DNA of 64,000 bases from Paramecium sonneborni. Taxonomy: Eukaryota; Ciliophora; Oligohymenophorea; Peniculida; Parameciidae. This document shows positions 37,972 through 49,029 of this stretch, in pieces. The position numbers and the translations under genes were made by a program. Under the pieces are notes generated by a model. It saw only the letters and a list, made by a program, of their open reading frames with translations. It was not told the DNA's origin and did no database searches. Where the stretch lies: NCBI GenBank assembly GCA_905182985.1, contig CAJJDN010000041.1, positions 67,809-131,808 on the forward strand. Direction: 5' to 3'. Position 1 is the stretch's first letter, and the number at the start of each line of letters is the position of its first letter.

Positions 37972-38977
37972 ATGCAATTAAAACAATTAGGTAGGAGCAA
38001 TATGTGCTACTTGTAAGAGCATAAAGAATTTGATATGCGCATAAAGTATTTGTGTGTAGATAGCCAATGCACTCTATAGTTCAGAGCAATGTGTACAGAT
38101 TGTTATAATAAGTTGCATTAAGGACATCGCGTAATTGATTTGATTGAAGCAGAAAGGTTGGCGTATCAGCAAAATTAAGAACATTTGGCTTAATTTAAGA
38201 CACATATAACTAAATTGAATGAAATTCTATAACACAGTATAAAGACTATCAAAACTCACATCAAAAGATTGTAAAATCAATTCAAACTCCTCATTGAATA
38301 AGAGTTGGAAAAATTACATCAATATCATCTTTAACCTCCTAATGATTTAAATGAATTTGCTGAATAACTATTACATCATTAGAATATTATTTCAACAACA
38401 TCCATGTAAGTTTTAACTAAAGGAGTCAAATCGTTGTTGTTGAAATCTTATTTTTTAACTTCAGATATTACGGTTTTTACATTCAAAGATTATATCAGTC
38501 TTTCAGATGATTCATTAGTTTAAATCAAAAGGTTTGATCTAGTACAAAAAGTACTATTAGATCAAATTACCTTCAAAACTAATTCCACTGAAGCACTTTA
38601 AATATTCAATAGTCATCCTAAAAAAATTAAATGTCCAGGACTTGTTCATATCTATTCCCTCGATATTAAATAAGATGGCACTCTAATTGCAGTAGGAGGT
38701 CATCCTGATACCCTCCTCTTAATTGATCCAATTTCTGGACTAATTGTAAAATCCTTTAAAACAACATTCTTAGAAATTTTTGCTATAAAATTCTCTTCAG
38801 ATGGAGTAAGATTAGCTGTAGCTGGTTCTTGTCCATATGAAGTGTATGTTTGGAATTGTAATGATTTTGAATAAAGTCCAATAATCTTAAAAGCATAACA
38901 ACTTAACTAAATAAATAGATTAGATTTTATATCCAAATATTTATATACAGTTAGTGATGATTATAAACTTCGAGTTT
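37593..38977 (+). repeat. Direct repeat copy 1 (1,385 bp), left of single N
   Basis: Everything from gtgtgatgtgattcaag at 37593 to aacttcgagttt at 38977 occurs again, apparently without change, at 38979-40363. The copies are separated only by one N at 38978. Copy 1 contains the WD40 gene's first 1,006 bases (37972-38977) and stops mid-gene; copy 2 continues into the rest. This is what two overlapping contig ends placed side by side look like. Treat copy 1 as redundant sequence. Confidence 0.9.
37972..38977 (+). pseudogene. Truncated duplicate of the B-box/WD40 gene (assembly copy)
   Basis: Identical to the 5' part of the gene at 39358-40881. It is cut by the N at 38978 in the middle of the second WD40 blade (KLRV). 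Not an independent gene in my reading. Confidence 0.75.
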
Positions 38978-38978
38978 N

Positions 38979-40363
38979 GTGTGATGTGATTCAAGTAGAG
39001 TATTAAGGTGTTGATTATGAGTATCTTAATTTAGTTGAGATTGATAATTAATTTTATGGATAGTTTGTTTTGATCTGATAGAATTATTAAGCAATTCTGG
39101 ATCTAATTTAGAAATAGAAACTCTAGCTGTTTATGCTCGATTTGAGTTTCTGGTGATATGTCCAATTGTATGATCTTAAGATAGAGTATATTAAATTTTT
39201 TCCAAAAAGTAGTATTTAATTGGGTCTTGATTTTAATCATAATATTCAACGCACTTAGAATACATGGCAATAAGTGTATCAATAGTAGAAATAGAGTTCT
39301 TAGATTCAATACGTGCAATTTGTGTAAAGAATTCTCTAGAGAGATTCATTTTAATTAATGCAATTAAAACAATTAGGTAGGAGCAATATGTGCTACTTGT
39401 AAGAGCATAAAGAATTTGATATGCGCATAAAGTATTTGTGTGTAGATAGCCAATGCACTCTATAGTTCAGAGCAATGTGTACAGATTGTTATAATAAGTT
39501 GCATTAAGGACATCGCGTAATTGATTTGATTGAAGCAGAAAGGTTGGCGTATCAGCAAAATTAAGAACATTTGGCTTAATTTAAGACACATATAACTAAA
39601 TTGAATGAAATTCTATAACACAGTATAAAGACTATCAAAACTCACATCAAAAGATTGTAAAATCAATTCAAACTCCTCATTGAATAAGAGTTGGAAAAAT
39701 TACATCAATATCATCTTTAACCTCCTAATGATTTAAATGAATTTGCTGAATAACTATTACATCATTAGAATATTATTTCAACAACATCCATGTAAGTTTT
39801 AACTAAAGGAGTCAAATCGTTGTTGTTGAAATCTTATTTTTTAACTTCAGATATTACGGTTTTTACATTCAAAGATTATATCAGTCTTTCAGATGATTCA
39901 TTAGTTTAAATCAAAAGGTTTGATCTAGTACAAAAAGTACTATTAGATCAAATTACCTTCAAAACTAATTCCACTGAAGCACTTTAAATATTCAATAGTC
40001 ATCCTAAAAAAATTAAATGTCCAGGACTTGTTCATATCTATTCCCTCGATATTAAATAAGATGGCACTCTAATTGCAGTAGGAGGTCATCCTGATACCCT
40101 CCTCTTAATTGATCCAATTTCTGGACTAATTGTAAAATCCTTTAAAACAACATTCTTAGAAATTTTTGCTATAAAATTCTCTTCAGATGGAGTAAGATTA
40201 GCTGTAGCTGGTTCTTGTCCATATGAAGTGTATGTTTGGAATTGTAATGATTTTGAATAAAGTCCAATAATCTTAAAAGCATAACAACTTAACTAAATAA
40301 ATAGATTAGATTTTATATCCAAATATTTATATACAGTTAGTGATGATTATAAACTTCGAGTTT
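38979..40363 (+). repeat. Direct repeat copy 2 (1,385 bp), right of single N
   Basis: Second copy of 37593-38977, offset 1,386. It leads without a break into the unique sequence at 40364, where the WD40 gene goes on, so this copy carries the intact gene. Confidence 0.9.
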
Positions 40364-40881
40364 GGAAATTAAAAAAGAATGGAATCAAGAATTATAAAGA
40401 ATATATAGGACATTGGGATAGTATATATGGTTTAGCAGTAAATAACAAACATGTTGCATCCACAGGAAAAGATAAAACTTTGATTGTTTGGTTCAAAGGT
40501 AAAATCTTAAAATAATGGATGGCTCATGATGCTGAATATGGTGGATATTGTGTTGAATATTCTTTAGATGGAAAATTACTTATATCTACTGGTTATGATA
40601 AAAAAATTAAATTATGGAATACACAACATGATTATACATTGATTAAACAATTTTCATCTCATGAATAACCCATATGGACATTAGGTCTCTTAATGAATAC
40701 AGAATTACTTGCAACTGCTAGTTGGGACAATACAATCAAAATTTGGGATATTTAAACTGGAAAATGTATATACACTTTAGAGAATCATTTTCATTCATCT
40801 CCATGTATTAATGTCAAGTGTTATCCTTTATAATTCTTGGCCACAAATGAGGAAGGACTTATTCTAATATGGAATCTGTGA
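39358..40881 (+). CDS. B-box-like zinc finger and WD40-repeat protein, 507 aa
   Basis: An intronless frame runs from ATG 39358 to TGA 40879-40881. Near the N-terminus CVDSQCTLQFRAMCTDC, then NKLHQGHRVIDLIEAE form a B-box type zinc site (C..C....C..C....H.GH), followed by a coiled coil (LNEILQHSIKTIKTHIKRL). The C-terminal 300 residues are a WD40 propeller: blades end in VWNC, LRVW, LIVW, IKLW, IKIW and LIWNL, with SDD/STGKDKT/STGYDKK turns. WD40 propellers bind partners as scaffolds, and B-box plus coiled coil suggests a TRIM-like ligase scaffold, although I see no sure RING domain. The open coding-like sequence upstream at 39072-39152 may be an extra exon, so the start is uncertain. Confidence 0.85.
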
Positions 40882-41043
40882 TTACTCATTTAATGATATT
40901 TATAATTGTAAAACATACATAAACCTTTATTATTATTAAATTCTAGTCTTTTTCAATTTTTATTTTAGAATTCCTTTATTAATCATTAGAAAATACATCA
41001 TTTTAACCTTTTATTTTTACTAATTTATGATAATCTTTTTATT

Positions 41044-42095
41044 ATGATTAATCAATAAACTATTTAAGATATGGTACCATATATATGGCCTGATGAATAT
41101 GATGATCGTCTTTAATTTGCTCTAGATCTAAAAAAGGAATTTGAAACCTTGATTATTTCCTATCCTTAACATAAGGATAATATATTATAGACAATGTAGA
41201 AAATTTCAGAAGAAGCTCCATATTTGGATTTATAAGACATATTCCAAATTAATTAGGGTAAAACTCATAAACTATACTAATTTCTATATCCCATTCATTC
41301 CAATAATACACATATCGATTTCAAATAACCTGTTACCAACAAAACTTTATAAAAACTCATATCTGACTCTTACAGGTTGTTTAATCGCAACATCTTAAAC
41401 TACTAATGCAAGCTTATTACTTATGCAAAGTACTATAAAGCATCTCTCTCAATATTCAAGAAATCCATCAACCAAATGTATATAGATTTCAATACTTTAA
41501 ATTTTGTTTGTTCATGTGCTACAAGATAGTGCATTACTTTAAATAGATTATGGAGTGATTATGATGATACTTCCGAGAAATACTAAAAACTACTATTATC
41601 TCTATAAAAATTGGAATAAATGTAAAAGCCGGATGATCTTACTCATTATTTCAATCGATAATCACTAATCTTATTTACATACTCTTTAGCCTAATGTAAT
41701 GCGAACAAACCATTGCCATTCAATTAGGTGAATACTATTTACCTTTTAAATAATAACCAATCAAACCTCACTTTGAAGAATTAACAGAAGATTTTACTTG
41801 GAATATAAATGGATTTTCCTAAATTAGAGATTATTTTCCTAAACTAGCACATAAACTCAGTAAGAGAATGAAAATTCTTAAAGACATTCCTCTATTTGCT
41901 ATTCAAGATCGTATTAAAATATATTAGTATACTTAAAACTAATTAGGTTATAGAAAAATTGATGATAATCATATAAATTAACTGTAAAATATAAGTGACA
42001 TTCTAAATAATCAACAAATAAACTGTGAAGCAGAATTAGTTCTTCTAGTTGCCAACGCGAAATTTTATACACAGATACTCTATTCATTGATTTGA
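41044..42095 (+). CDS. Unknown helical protein, 339 aa
   Basis: A 32-nt intron (GTAATGCGAACA...TCAATTAG) is required near 41696-41727; the spliced frame is 340 codons from ATG 41044 to TGA 42093-42095. The protein starts MINQQTIQDMVPYIWPDEYD and is mostly helical, with a Tyr/Leu/Phe-rich middle (LITYAKYYKASLSIFKK, LNFVCSCATRQCITLNRLW) and an ending FYTQILYSLI. No signal peptide or membrane segments. The shape suggests a helical-bundle or BRO1/TPR-like protein, but I see no signature for either. Transcribed in the same direction as the WD40 gene, 160 bases downstream. Confidence 0.7.
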
Positions 42096-42735
42096 TTTTA
42101 TTTTATTATATACTGATCATTCTATATATCATGATCAAAATATATTAAGTATTTTATTTTTAATCAAAATAGCTTGAAAAAATTTTGAGATTGTTTTAAT
42201 AATTGAAAAACCTTTGTTTATCTATGAGTATTAAGAGAATATTTTTTTAATGATCATAAATTGATTTATTTTAATTTTCTAATATTAAAATTTAGATAAT
42301 TTCAAAGAAGTCTGACCCAAAAAAAATTATTAAAACATAATGGTAAAGATAATAGAAGATTTATGATTTAACTAAAAAAACTAACATAAATAATTATCAT
42401 ATAAATCATATAATTTAAAATAACTATTTCAAATAATTTTGAATCAGAAAAAGTATGTTAAAATATATTATTAGATATGTTTTATTGATGTTGTAACAGA
42501 ATTAGACGGTTTTACTAAATTAATTCATAAAGAAAGGATTAATTCATATCAAAATTATTGGGAATCTTAATTAAAAGATCAATAATGAATAAAAAAAATT
42601 GTTGAATTTTTAAAAACTTTTTTGTTGACAATATTTTTAGTGGTTTTTTTTAAATTAAAAATATTTCAATCATATAAATTTTCAAGCCGATTATAATTTT
42701 AACTTCTTCACTTATAAATTATCTCTGAGATCATA
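42096..42735. other. Intergenic AT-rich stretch
   Basis: No coding frame or RNA gene seen. It leads into the kinase-like relic that starts near 42736. Confidence 0.5.
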
Positions 42736-43081
42736 ATGGTATTTTTATTTGAACACTAAAAATTAGTATAAACTGAAAAAGTGATTATATAAAATAATAA
42801 TTGAATTATAAGTAAAGATAAAAATGGTGTAAAACCTGAAAATTTTGAAGTAAATATAAAGATTAAGGAAATTTCGTCATTTATAAATTATGGCATATAA
42901 ATATAGTGTAGGCAAAATTTTATTAAAAGTTAAATTCTCATTCTTTGTTGTGAGAAATGTGAGAATAATATTATTATAGATTTATTATTAATAAGCCTAA
43001 GTATTAGATTTTAAATTTGTTGCAATTAAAACTTTATTTCTAAAATAACTACATATAATTTAAGCTACAAAATTTAAATGA
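42736..43081 (+). pseudogene. Relic of a protein kinase N-terminal lobe
   Basis: The first piece MVFLFEHQKLVQTEKVII is stopped by TGA near 42802. A second open piece in another frame follows to TGA 43079-43081 and includes YKYSVGKILLKVKFSFFVV, then ARG-like RNVR and KFVAIKTLFLK. The order (aromatic-KVGKIL loop, strand ending FSxVxR, then VAIK with its lysine) copies the start of a kinase domain, but the glycines of the Gly loop are lost and no C-lobe follows. It looks like a dying kinase gene. The reading is by eye only. Confidence 0.4.
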
Positions 43082-43371
43082 ATATAATATGCAATAGAGT
43101 TTTAAATATTATTTTTATGTTTTAGATTTCAATTATTGATAATTGGTAATAGATTAATTATAATATTTAGAGTTATCAAAGATTAATGTAATTTTGATAC
43201 AAAATTGAAGTGAAACAATTTTCTTGTTTGACTATTAAGATTGAATTGTGATTCATTTTAGGTGTAATTAGACATAGTAATAATTAGATTAATTTTAGTG
43301 TATATTAATTTTATTGCATTATTTCTCTTATATTTTTAACTTGAAATTTGATATAATAAAATAAAAATAAA

Positions 43372-44211
43372 ATGGACGATTCACAGTTAGATTTGGGAGC
43401 ATTAGAAGATATTGATCCAAGTTTAGAAGGGGGATTTAAAATACAATTTGATCGAGAAATTCACATAGAAACAAGGTTGAATTGAATGAATAATAATAAA
43501 ATTAGAGTTCAAGATGCAAATACAGGTCCATAAGAGATAGGTACATTAGAATTGGTTAGAGTGAAAATCTTAGTTTAAGTTTGTTATTTTTTAATTAAAT
43601 CTAGGGTGAATAGTAAACATTTGAGAATTTGAAAATTGAGTTAACAAGTGAAACAGATTTATTTTTCAATTATATAACAATGTATCATTAAATTTGAATA
43701 TAGAATAAATAAGGAGACTTATAAAAGAATAAGAGAAGAATAAAAACTAACAATTGAATATCCTCAATTTTTATAAATGTTGATCAAATTGTTAAATTCA
43801 TGTCATAAAGAACCTAATCAGTAAATATTTAAAATAATTCAGCTTTTTTTGTGTTTTTTTCATGCAATAAGATGGAGCAGCAAAATTAGATTTTATTGAA
43901 AATTTAGAATACAAATTTATGGAAATGTTATCTTTAGAATTCAGTTCTGCTCCTGAAGAGACAATTAGATAAAATGTTTCATTTAGATATAATTTAATGA
44001 AAGCAAAGTTACAATTTGTATCAAATAGGTATATATATATATTTATTTATATAGATTAAATGACATAGCCTCCTTGATAAAATTGAAGAATCCTTCATTA
44101 TTAGTATAAATCAATAAAGCATCAGCAGGTGTCAGTTAAAATTAAAGTACTTAGAATGCAAGTAAATACTTGGGATAATCAAAAAAAAACAATACATCAA
44201 AATTTGTTTGA
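43372..44211 (+). CDS. SAS-6-like protein lacking the long coiled-coil tail, 238 aa
   Basis: Five introns, 43476-43505, 43579-43604, 43682-43703, 43853-43871 and 44029-44054 (30, 26, 22, 19, 26 nt), give exactly 239 codons. The protein matches the N-terminal head of SAS-6 in order: LKIELTSETDLFFNYITI, then REEQKLTIEYPQFLQMLIKL, then FKIIQLFLYGAAKLDFIEN and LEYKFMEMLSLEFSSA. SAS-6 builds the nine-fold cartwheel of basal bodies. Here the chain ends only about 60 residues after the head domain (SKYLGQSKKNNTSKFV), without the long coiled-coil of true SAS-6. That matches the SAS6-like (SAS6L) group known from several protists. The alternative is a truncated paralogue. Confidence 0.8.
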
Positions 44212-44353
44212 TTTAGCTAATATTCATATTAACATCACAGGATTAAATTTTTTAACTTCTACTTAATTATAACTAACAAATCCAGAATTTGCTTCTTAAA
44301 TTTAAATAATATCTTTCTTTTCAAAGTCTTTATTACAAACCATCTATTTTTTC

Positions 44354-44914
44354 TCAACAAATAATATGTCCAAAATTTTTATTCATGACAATTATTAGTA
44401 TTTAAGTGTTTTATTACATTTATATTAGAATAATTCTTTAGTTTCCTTCTAATTTCTCATCTTATTATTCAGGCTAAGATTCTGGAATCCAAGCATTTTT
44501 ATAAGTTGAATCCTTTTTGGACATATTATGCATTTCTTTTTATTTTTATTACATTTTTTTTAATGCTATCTTTTTTTATTCAGCCTCTAAATTTATATAA
44601 CTAAATTTGATAATTTAAATGACCCTTATATTAACTTTAGATTTACATTATCTTCTTTCAATGATATTATTCTTTCTCTTTTTATTATTCTTCATCTTTA
44701 TATACTATTTTTGATTGTAATTCTAAGCTGCAATTAATTTTTCATTCTCTTATTTTTATTTTACCTTTTTGCATAAATGAAGAATAAAATACCATAATGC
44801 ATTCTCTACAAAATAAATAACCTTTTCAAAAATCAAAGTATCAATAACTCTTCTAATAAAAAGATAGCAAAAAGTCAGATATTCTTTATGAATCTGAACC
44901 AAACTAGTATTCAT
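44354..44914 (-). CDS. Doubtful K/Q-rich open frame
   Basis: A reverse frame of 187 codons from ATG 44912-44914 (MNTSLVQIHKEYLTFCYLF) to TGA 44354-44356. Its second half is lysine/glutamine-rich with WIPESQPEQQDEKLEGNQ. Upstream, to about 45020, two other frames also look coding (KIKTANHLYTFCEEGKIIRD and ILVDEYQFGSDSQRISDFL), so a longer gene with unresolved introns, or a decayed one, is likely. The upstream ATG overlaps the stop of the neighbouring gene by two bases. I cannot name a product. Confidence 0.35.
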
Positions 44915-45032
44915 CTACTAGAATCTCTAATAATTTTTCCTTCTTCACAAAATGTATATAAATGATTAGCTGTTTTAATTTTGGAATGTCTTGAGTGATA
45001 TATTAAATTATTATATTATATGTTTGTAATTT

Positions 45033-45804
45033 TCATACTTTATTGAATAAATTTAATTTGAATTCTGGTGTTCTACTCAAATGACTAATCAAATCTCTCT
45101 ATTTAATAACTTCTCTTTATTATGGTGTTAATCCCTTGAATTCAAAATTAATTCCTTCTTCTGCTTTATTTCCAATTTATAAATTTCCATGTGCTGTATT
45201 ATAATAAATCCATCCTAAAATATTTTTAGAGTATATACCTATTGTACCTCCAAGTATAGCACCAATACCAGCTCTTCTAATACTGAAAAATGCTGCTAAA
45301 GCTGCTCCAAATGCAGCATGACCATAAACGTATCTATTAAATGTATGTTCATGACCTCTTGAACAAACTAATTAATAAAACCAAAAAAAGTATGTAACTC
45401 CAAATAAAGCACCAAGTGTTCCATGTCTTGATGCTTATTTAAGAGCAAGAAATACAGGACCTGTAAATGCATTTTTACTTGCAAAAACTCTTCCTTTATT
45501 GACTTCTAATGCATTAACTGATAATTGTTTAAATTGGTAAGTAGCACCAATTAATATTGCAGTAAGAGCACCTTTAAAAGCAAATTTAGCACATGTTCTA
45601 AATATATTTAATTTTTATTATATACAGAACTTCCCAATGATGCTCTTAAAACATATCACGAGTAGCCCACCATCTATTCCACCATGGTGACGATCCTTTT
45701 ACATAAATTGAATGGACATCATTCTATTAAGGTCTACCTGTTATTCCATATTAACTCTTATCTTCATGATTCTAATTCTAAATTGGATTTGTGCCGAATC
45801 CCAT
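45033..45804 (-). CDS. Probable mitochondrial inner-membrane protein, Tim17/NDUFA11-like, 247 aa
   Basis: One 28-nt intron gives 248 codons from ATG 45802-45804 (MGFGTNPIQNQNHEDKSQY) to TGA 45033-45035. A tryptophan-rich motif SPWWNRWWATRDMFQ precedes four small-residue membrane helices (FAFKGALTAILIGATY, HGTLGALFGVTYFFWFY, YGHAAFGAALAAFF, GIGAILGGTIGIYS). Repeated G/A-rich helices are typical of the Tim17/Tim22/Tim23 and complex I NDUFA11 superfamily. The family link is inferred from the helix style and not from a signature. The C-terminus is charged and helical. Convergence with an uncertain gene lies just downstream. Confidence 0.65.
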
Positions 45805-45918
45805 TTTTTTAATATAAATTAATATATATATTTTATAATTATTCTTTTTAAGTATTATTAAGATTTTGTATCAAAATATAAAGTTTAAACTTAATCATAA
45901 TATAAAAAAAAGTTTAAT

Positions 45919-47408
45919 TCAATTTTTAATAAAATTCTTCCACTCTTCAAAATAAATTGATTCACAATTAATATAATTTTCATCTTCTTCACCATCATTA
46001 ATCTACACATCTAAATTATCTAATATTTTAAAGAAATCCATTATCAATATCTTTATGTAATCTTATTCGAAACTTGCTATAATTTATATTTATATATTCT
46101 ACCATTTTTAAAAATACAATCTAATTATTTAAGAATTTCTATTTTTTATAAATCTGAAGTTCTCTAAAGTCTTAAAGTTTATCCAAAAATCATCAATACT
46201 CCCTTATCAACTAGTCTCAATATGTCATATTGCTTTATTTTTCTTAACATATTGGAATACACACAGGCAATTTATATTTATATCTCAGGTGTGGTAATTA
46301 TAAAAATAGATAACAATAAATTCATTATTATATCATTATCTATCACTTTCTTTAATTAATTATGATTACCTGCTGTTATATTAGTAATACATTAACAAAC
46401 CTAATTAAGAATTTATTATCATTACCTCGAAAATTAAACTCTTTAATTATAATTTTGATAAAAGATCTCCAAAAATAATTAGAATATCTTAATTTAATAT
46501 ATAATCTAATTAACTTTCAGACCCTGTTAATAAATTTCGTATTATTTTTAAACATCCTTATGTTATTGAATTTGTTTAATTTCTCTTAAGTAAATTTACA
46601 AGTCTAGGAACAATCCCTGTATTAATAATTTCTTAAATAGAGTCCAAACCACTATTTGGATTACTTATGTAGACTAAAGCCCAACAAGTATCAGTTAAAG
46701 TATCATCCTCATCAAATTTATCAATTATATAAGTAAAATAATTGATTATTTATCTCTTGCATTTCTAAATAGCTTTTTGATTTTATATACTTTAATTTTT
46801 TGTTGATTTAGAATTCCTCTAGATAAATTACCAATAGTCCAAGATGATAATTTTAATAAATGAATTTTATTTTCTTATATTAACTTTTCACTAATTACAA
46901 TTAGTTAATTTAACCCTCCTTATTAAATTATATCATTTCGAAATTCTGCATCATCCGCAGCTATATTTCCTAAAGCCCAAAAAACTTATTCAACAATAAA
47001 CAAATTTTCTGAATCTAAATGTTTCAATAAATTTGGTATTACTCCATTTTTTACAATAACTTAAGTTTATAAATTTGTGCCGCTTGCTATATTTGCCAAA
47101 ATCCAAATAGCTTCATATATGAACAATTAATTGCTATACTGTTCAAGTATTTATATCAATATTGGAATCATATTGAAATCCAAAATCGCTTAAATAATTT
47201 CCTATTGGTTTTGATTAGCACTTATTAATTTCCTTATTGCTAATATTCCAAAATGCTGTTTAACAATATCGTCAGATAAAATCATTTCCACATATATCTA
47301 AATCAATTCTGGATTTTCAGTCTTTACATCTATCTCATGATATTACTAAAGAATCTTCTATTTCTTTTCTAATAACATATACTAAGGAATCATTAACTCA
47401 TAAATCAT
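45919..47408 (-). CDS. Importin-alpha-like armadillo-repeat protein
   Basis: ATG 47406-47408 (MIYELMIPQYMLLEKKQK), stop TGA 45919-45921. The body is armadillo repeats with the importin-alpha hallmarks: AIWILANIASGTNLQTQVIV, then VFWALGNIAADDAEFRNDII, SSWTIGNLSRG and later CWALVYISNPNSGLDSIQEI, with Trp and Asn at the positions that line the NLS-binding groove. The tail is acidic (DDGEEDENYINCE) as in importin alpha. Importin alpha links nuclear-localisation signals to importin beta. No N-terminal importin-beta-binding domain is evident from this start, so either an upstream exon is missing or this is a divergent member. The total length is not a multiple of three, so at least one intron is unplaced. 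Confidence 0.85.
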
Positions 47409-47591
47409 CTCTATGTTAAAAATTTATATAGAATGTATATAAATAAATATACAAATCATTTCAAAAATAGAAACTCACACTACTAAATCTTAGAAAGTAA
47501 TCGTACTCTTATATAATTTTAAATATAATATTGTTCTGTATATATGACTATTATTTATACGAGGAAAATTAAAACATTATATTTCATTCCT

Positions 47592-48151
47592 TCAATTCTG
47601 GTCAGACTCATTATTAGAATGGAATTATTATTCTTATTGAAGCTGTTGTTTTTCAATAATCTATCCTTATTTTAACTTCTCTTTAATTTATTTTTTTCCT
47701 GATTATTAATCTCCCTCTTGATTGTCTAAATGTTAGTTGATTCCATTTAATGTTTGTCCAGGATTCAATTATAATCTTTCATTTATTTATTTATCCGAAA
47801 ATCCCATTTGAGATAATCTTTCTACAAGCTATAAAACTTCTTATCTTTGGATAGATTATGCTTAATTTTTTTTTCCGGCTTTTTGTTATTAACTTGTTGT
47901 TTAATCTTTTTGCAAAAATACTCTAAATGCAAAATCTATATTTGTTTATAATTTTTGTTGTAAAGACTAAATAATTTAAACATAATTACTTGTTCTTCAA
48001 TTAGCTTTTCAAGTACCATTTTTAAAGAATTGTACATTCTGAAATAATCTATTTGTTTTATTTCATTCGTATTAACATCTTTAATGTCAAAAGGGAAATC
48101 ATCCTATTCAGATTTCAACATTAGAAGAGGACGAGTTTATTTTCTGCTCAT
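47592..48151 (-). CDS. Small protein, paralogue of the gene at 26459-27029, 178 aa
   Basis: A 23-nt intron (GTAATTATGTTTAAATTATTTAG) after LIEEQ gives 179 codons from ATG 48149-48151 to TGA 47592-47594. It begins MSRKQTRPLLMLKSEQDDF. It shares with the 26.5 kb gene the N-terminal KQTRPL motif, the FPF.IK..NT.EIK segment, the intron position, SLQQK.Q.NID, and a LVERLSQMGFSDKQINERLQ motif. The tail is Q-rich (QQLQQEQQFHSNNES). Function unknown; the helical repeat near the C-terminus resembles UBA or helix-turn-helix folds. Confidence 0.78.
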
Positions 48152-48358
48152 TTTTATATTTAAATAATATAAATTGATAATATTTATTTAATAATAAATC
48201 CAGAGTAATTTTTATATACAAAAATATTTCAAGAAATTTAATTAAAAAAAATAAATCCTCTAAAATAAGCAAGTCATTATAATTTTAAAGGATCGATTTT
48301 TAGTTTGTAAAAAAATGGAATTTATTTAATTACTTAATTTTAATCAATCCATGCCTAA

Positions 48359-49029
48359 TCATAATTATTGTTCTTCTTAATTTTAAAGTTCTTCTTACTT
48401 TTAAAGTTCTTCTTACTTTTAAAGTTCTTCTTACTTTGTTAAAATTGCATTAGATAAAATTAAAACTGCTTATTTTACATTATTTCCATTCTATGCTGAT
48501 GTTTCTATTTTAAATTATACTTAAGATTACCTATAAAAAACATCCCTTTTTCATCAGCAAGCTTTTATCCTTCTTCAAACAAAACTTCTCTACTATTAAT
48601 CAAATCAGACTTGTTTCCAACTAACATTTTTATGATATTTTTATTTGAATGCTACTCAACTTCTATCATTAATTAAAAGAAAATCTAACCTTCTATCCAT
48701 TTCAAGACATCAACAAATGACTATCTATTAGTCAAATCATAAAAAATAAAAACACCAAGGGCTCCATTATAATATGTTGTTGTTAAAGATCTCATTCTTT
48801 TCTCTCCGGCTGTATCCCACATCTTAATAAATATAAAAAGTACCTGTAATTTAATTTATTTACCCTTCAACTCAACTATATTTAACCTAAAGTCTAAACC
48901 CATTGTTTAAATATAATTTTCTCTAAATTCATTGTCAGAATATCGAATTATAAAGGATGATTTGCCAGAAGGAGAATTTCCAATAAATAAAATCTTAAAT
49001 ATTTAGATGGGCTTCTTTTAAGAATCCAT
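48359..49029 (-). CDS. Rab-like small GTPase with Q/E-repeat tail, 207 aa
   Basis: Two introns (21 and 26 nt) give 208 codons from ATG 49027-49029 to TGA 48359-48361. G-motifs are clear: G1 GNSPSGKSS, G2 region with T in QTMGLDF, G3 WDTAGEKRM, G4 GNKSDL, G5 ETSAQNG. Ala replaces nothing unusual in G3, but Gln61 of Ras is Glu-Lys here (AGEK), which may alter GTP hydrolysis. The C-terminus lacks any cysteine pair for prenylation and instead ends in tandem QEELQK repeats encoded by an 18-bp repeat. Rab GTPases direct vesicle traffic; without a lipid anchor its membrane binding would need another route. It is a tandem paralogue of the gene at 49677-50308. Confidence 0.88.
48367..48438 (-). repeat. 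18-bp tandem repeat in Rab tail
   Basis: Three near-identical 18-base units, aaagttcttcttactttt, start at 48385, 48403 and 48421, with a degenerate fourth at 48367. On the reverse strand each encodes K-Q-E-E-L-Q. Confidence 0.88.

Noticed and set aside
37717..39318. Two identical reverse frames (MHVLNLRTLFLLLIHLLPCI) at 37717-37932 and 39103-39318.
   Set aside because: They are the same stretch seen twice because of the contig overlap, and they lie in sequence opposite to coding-like forward frames.
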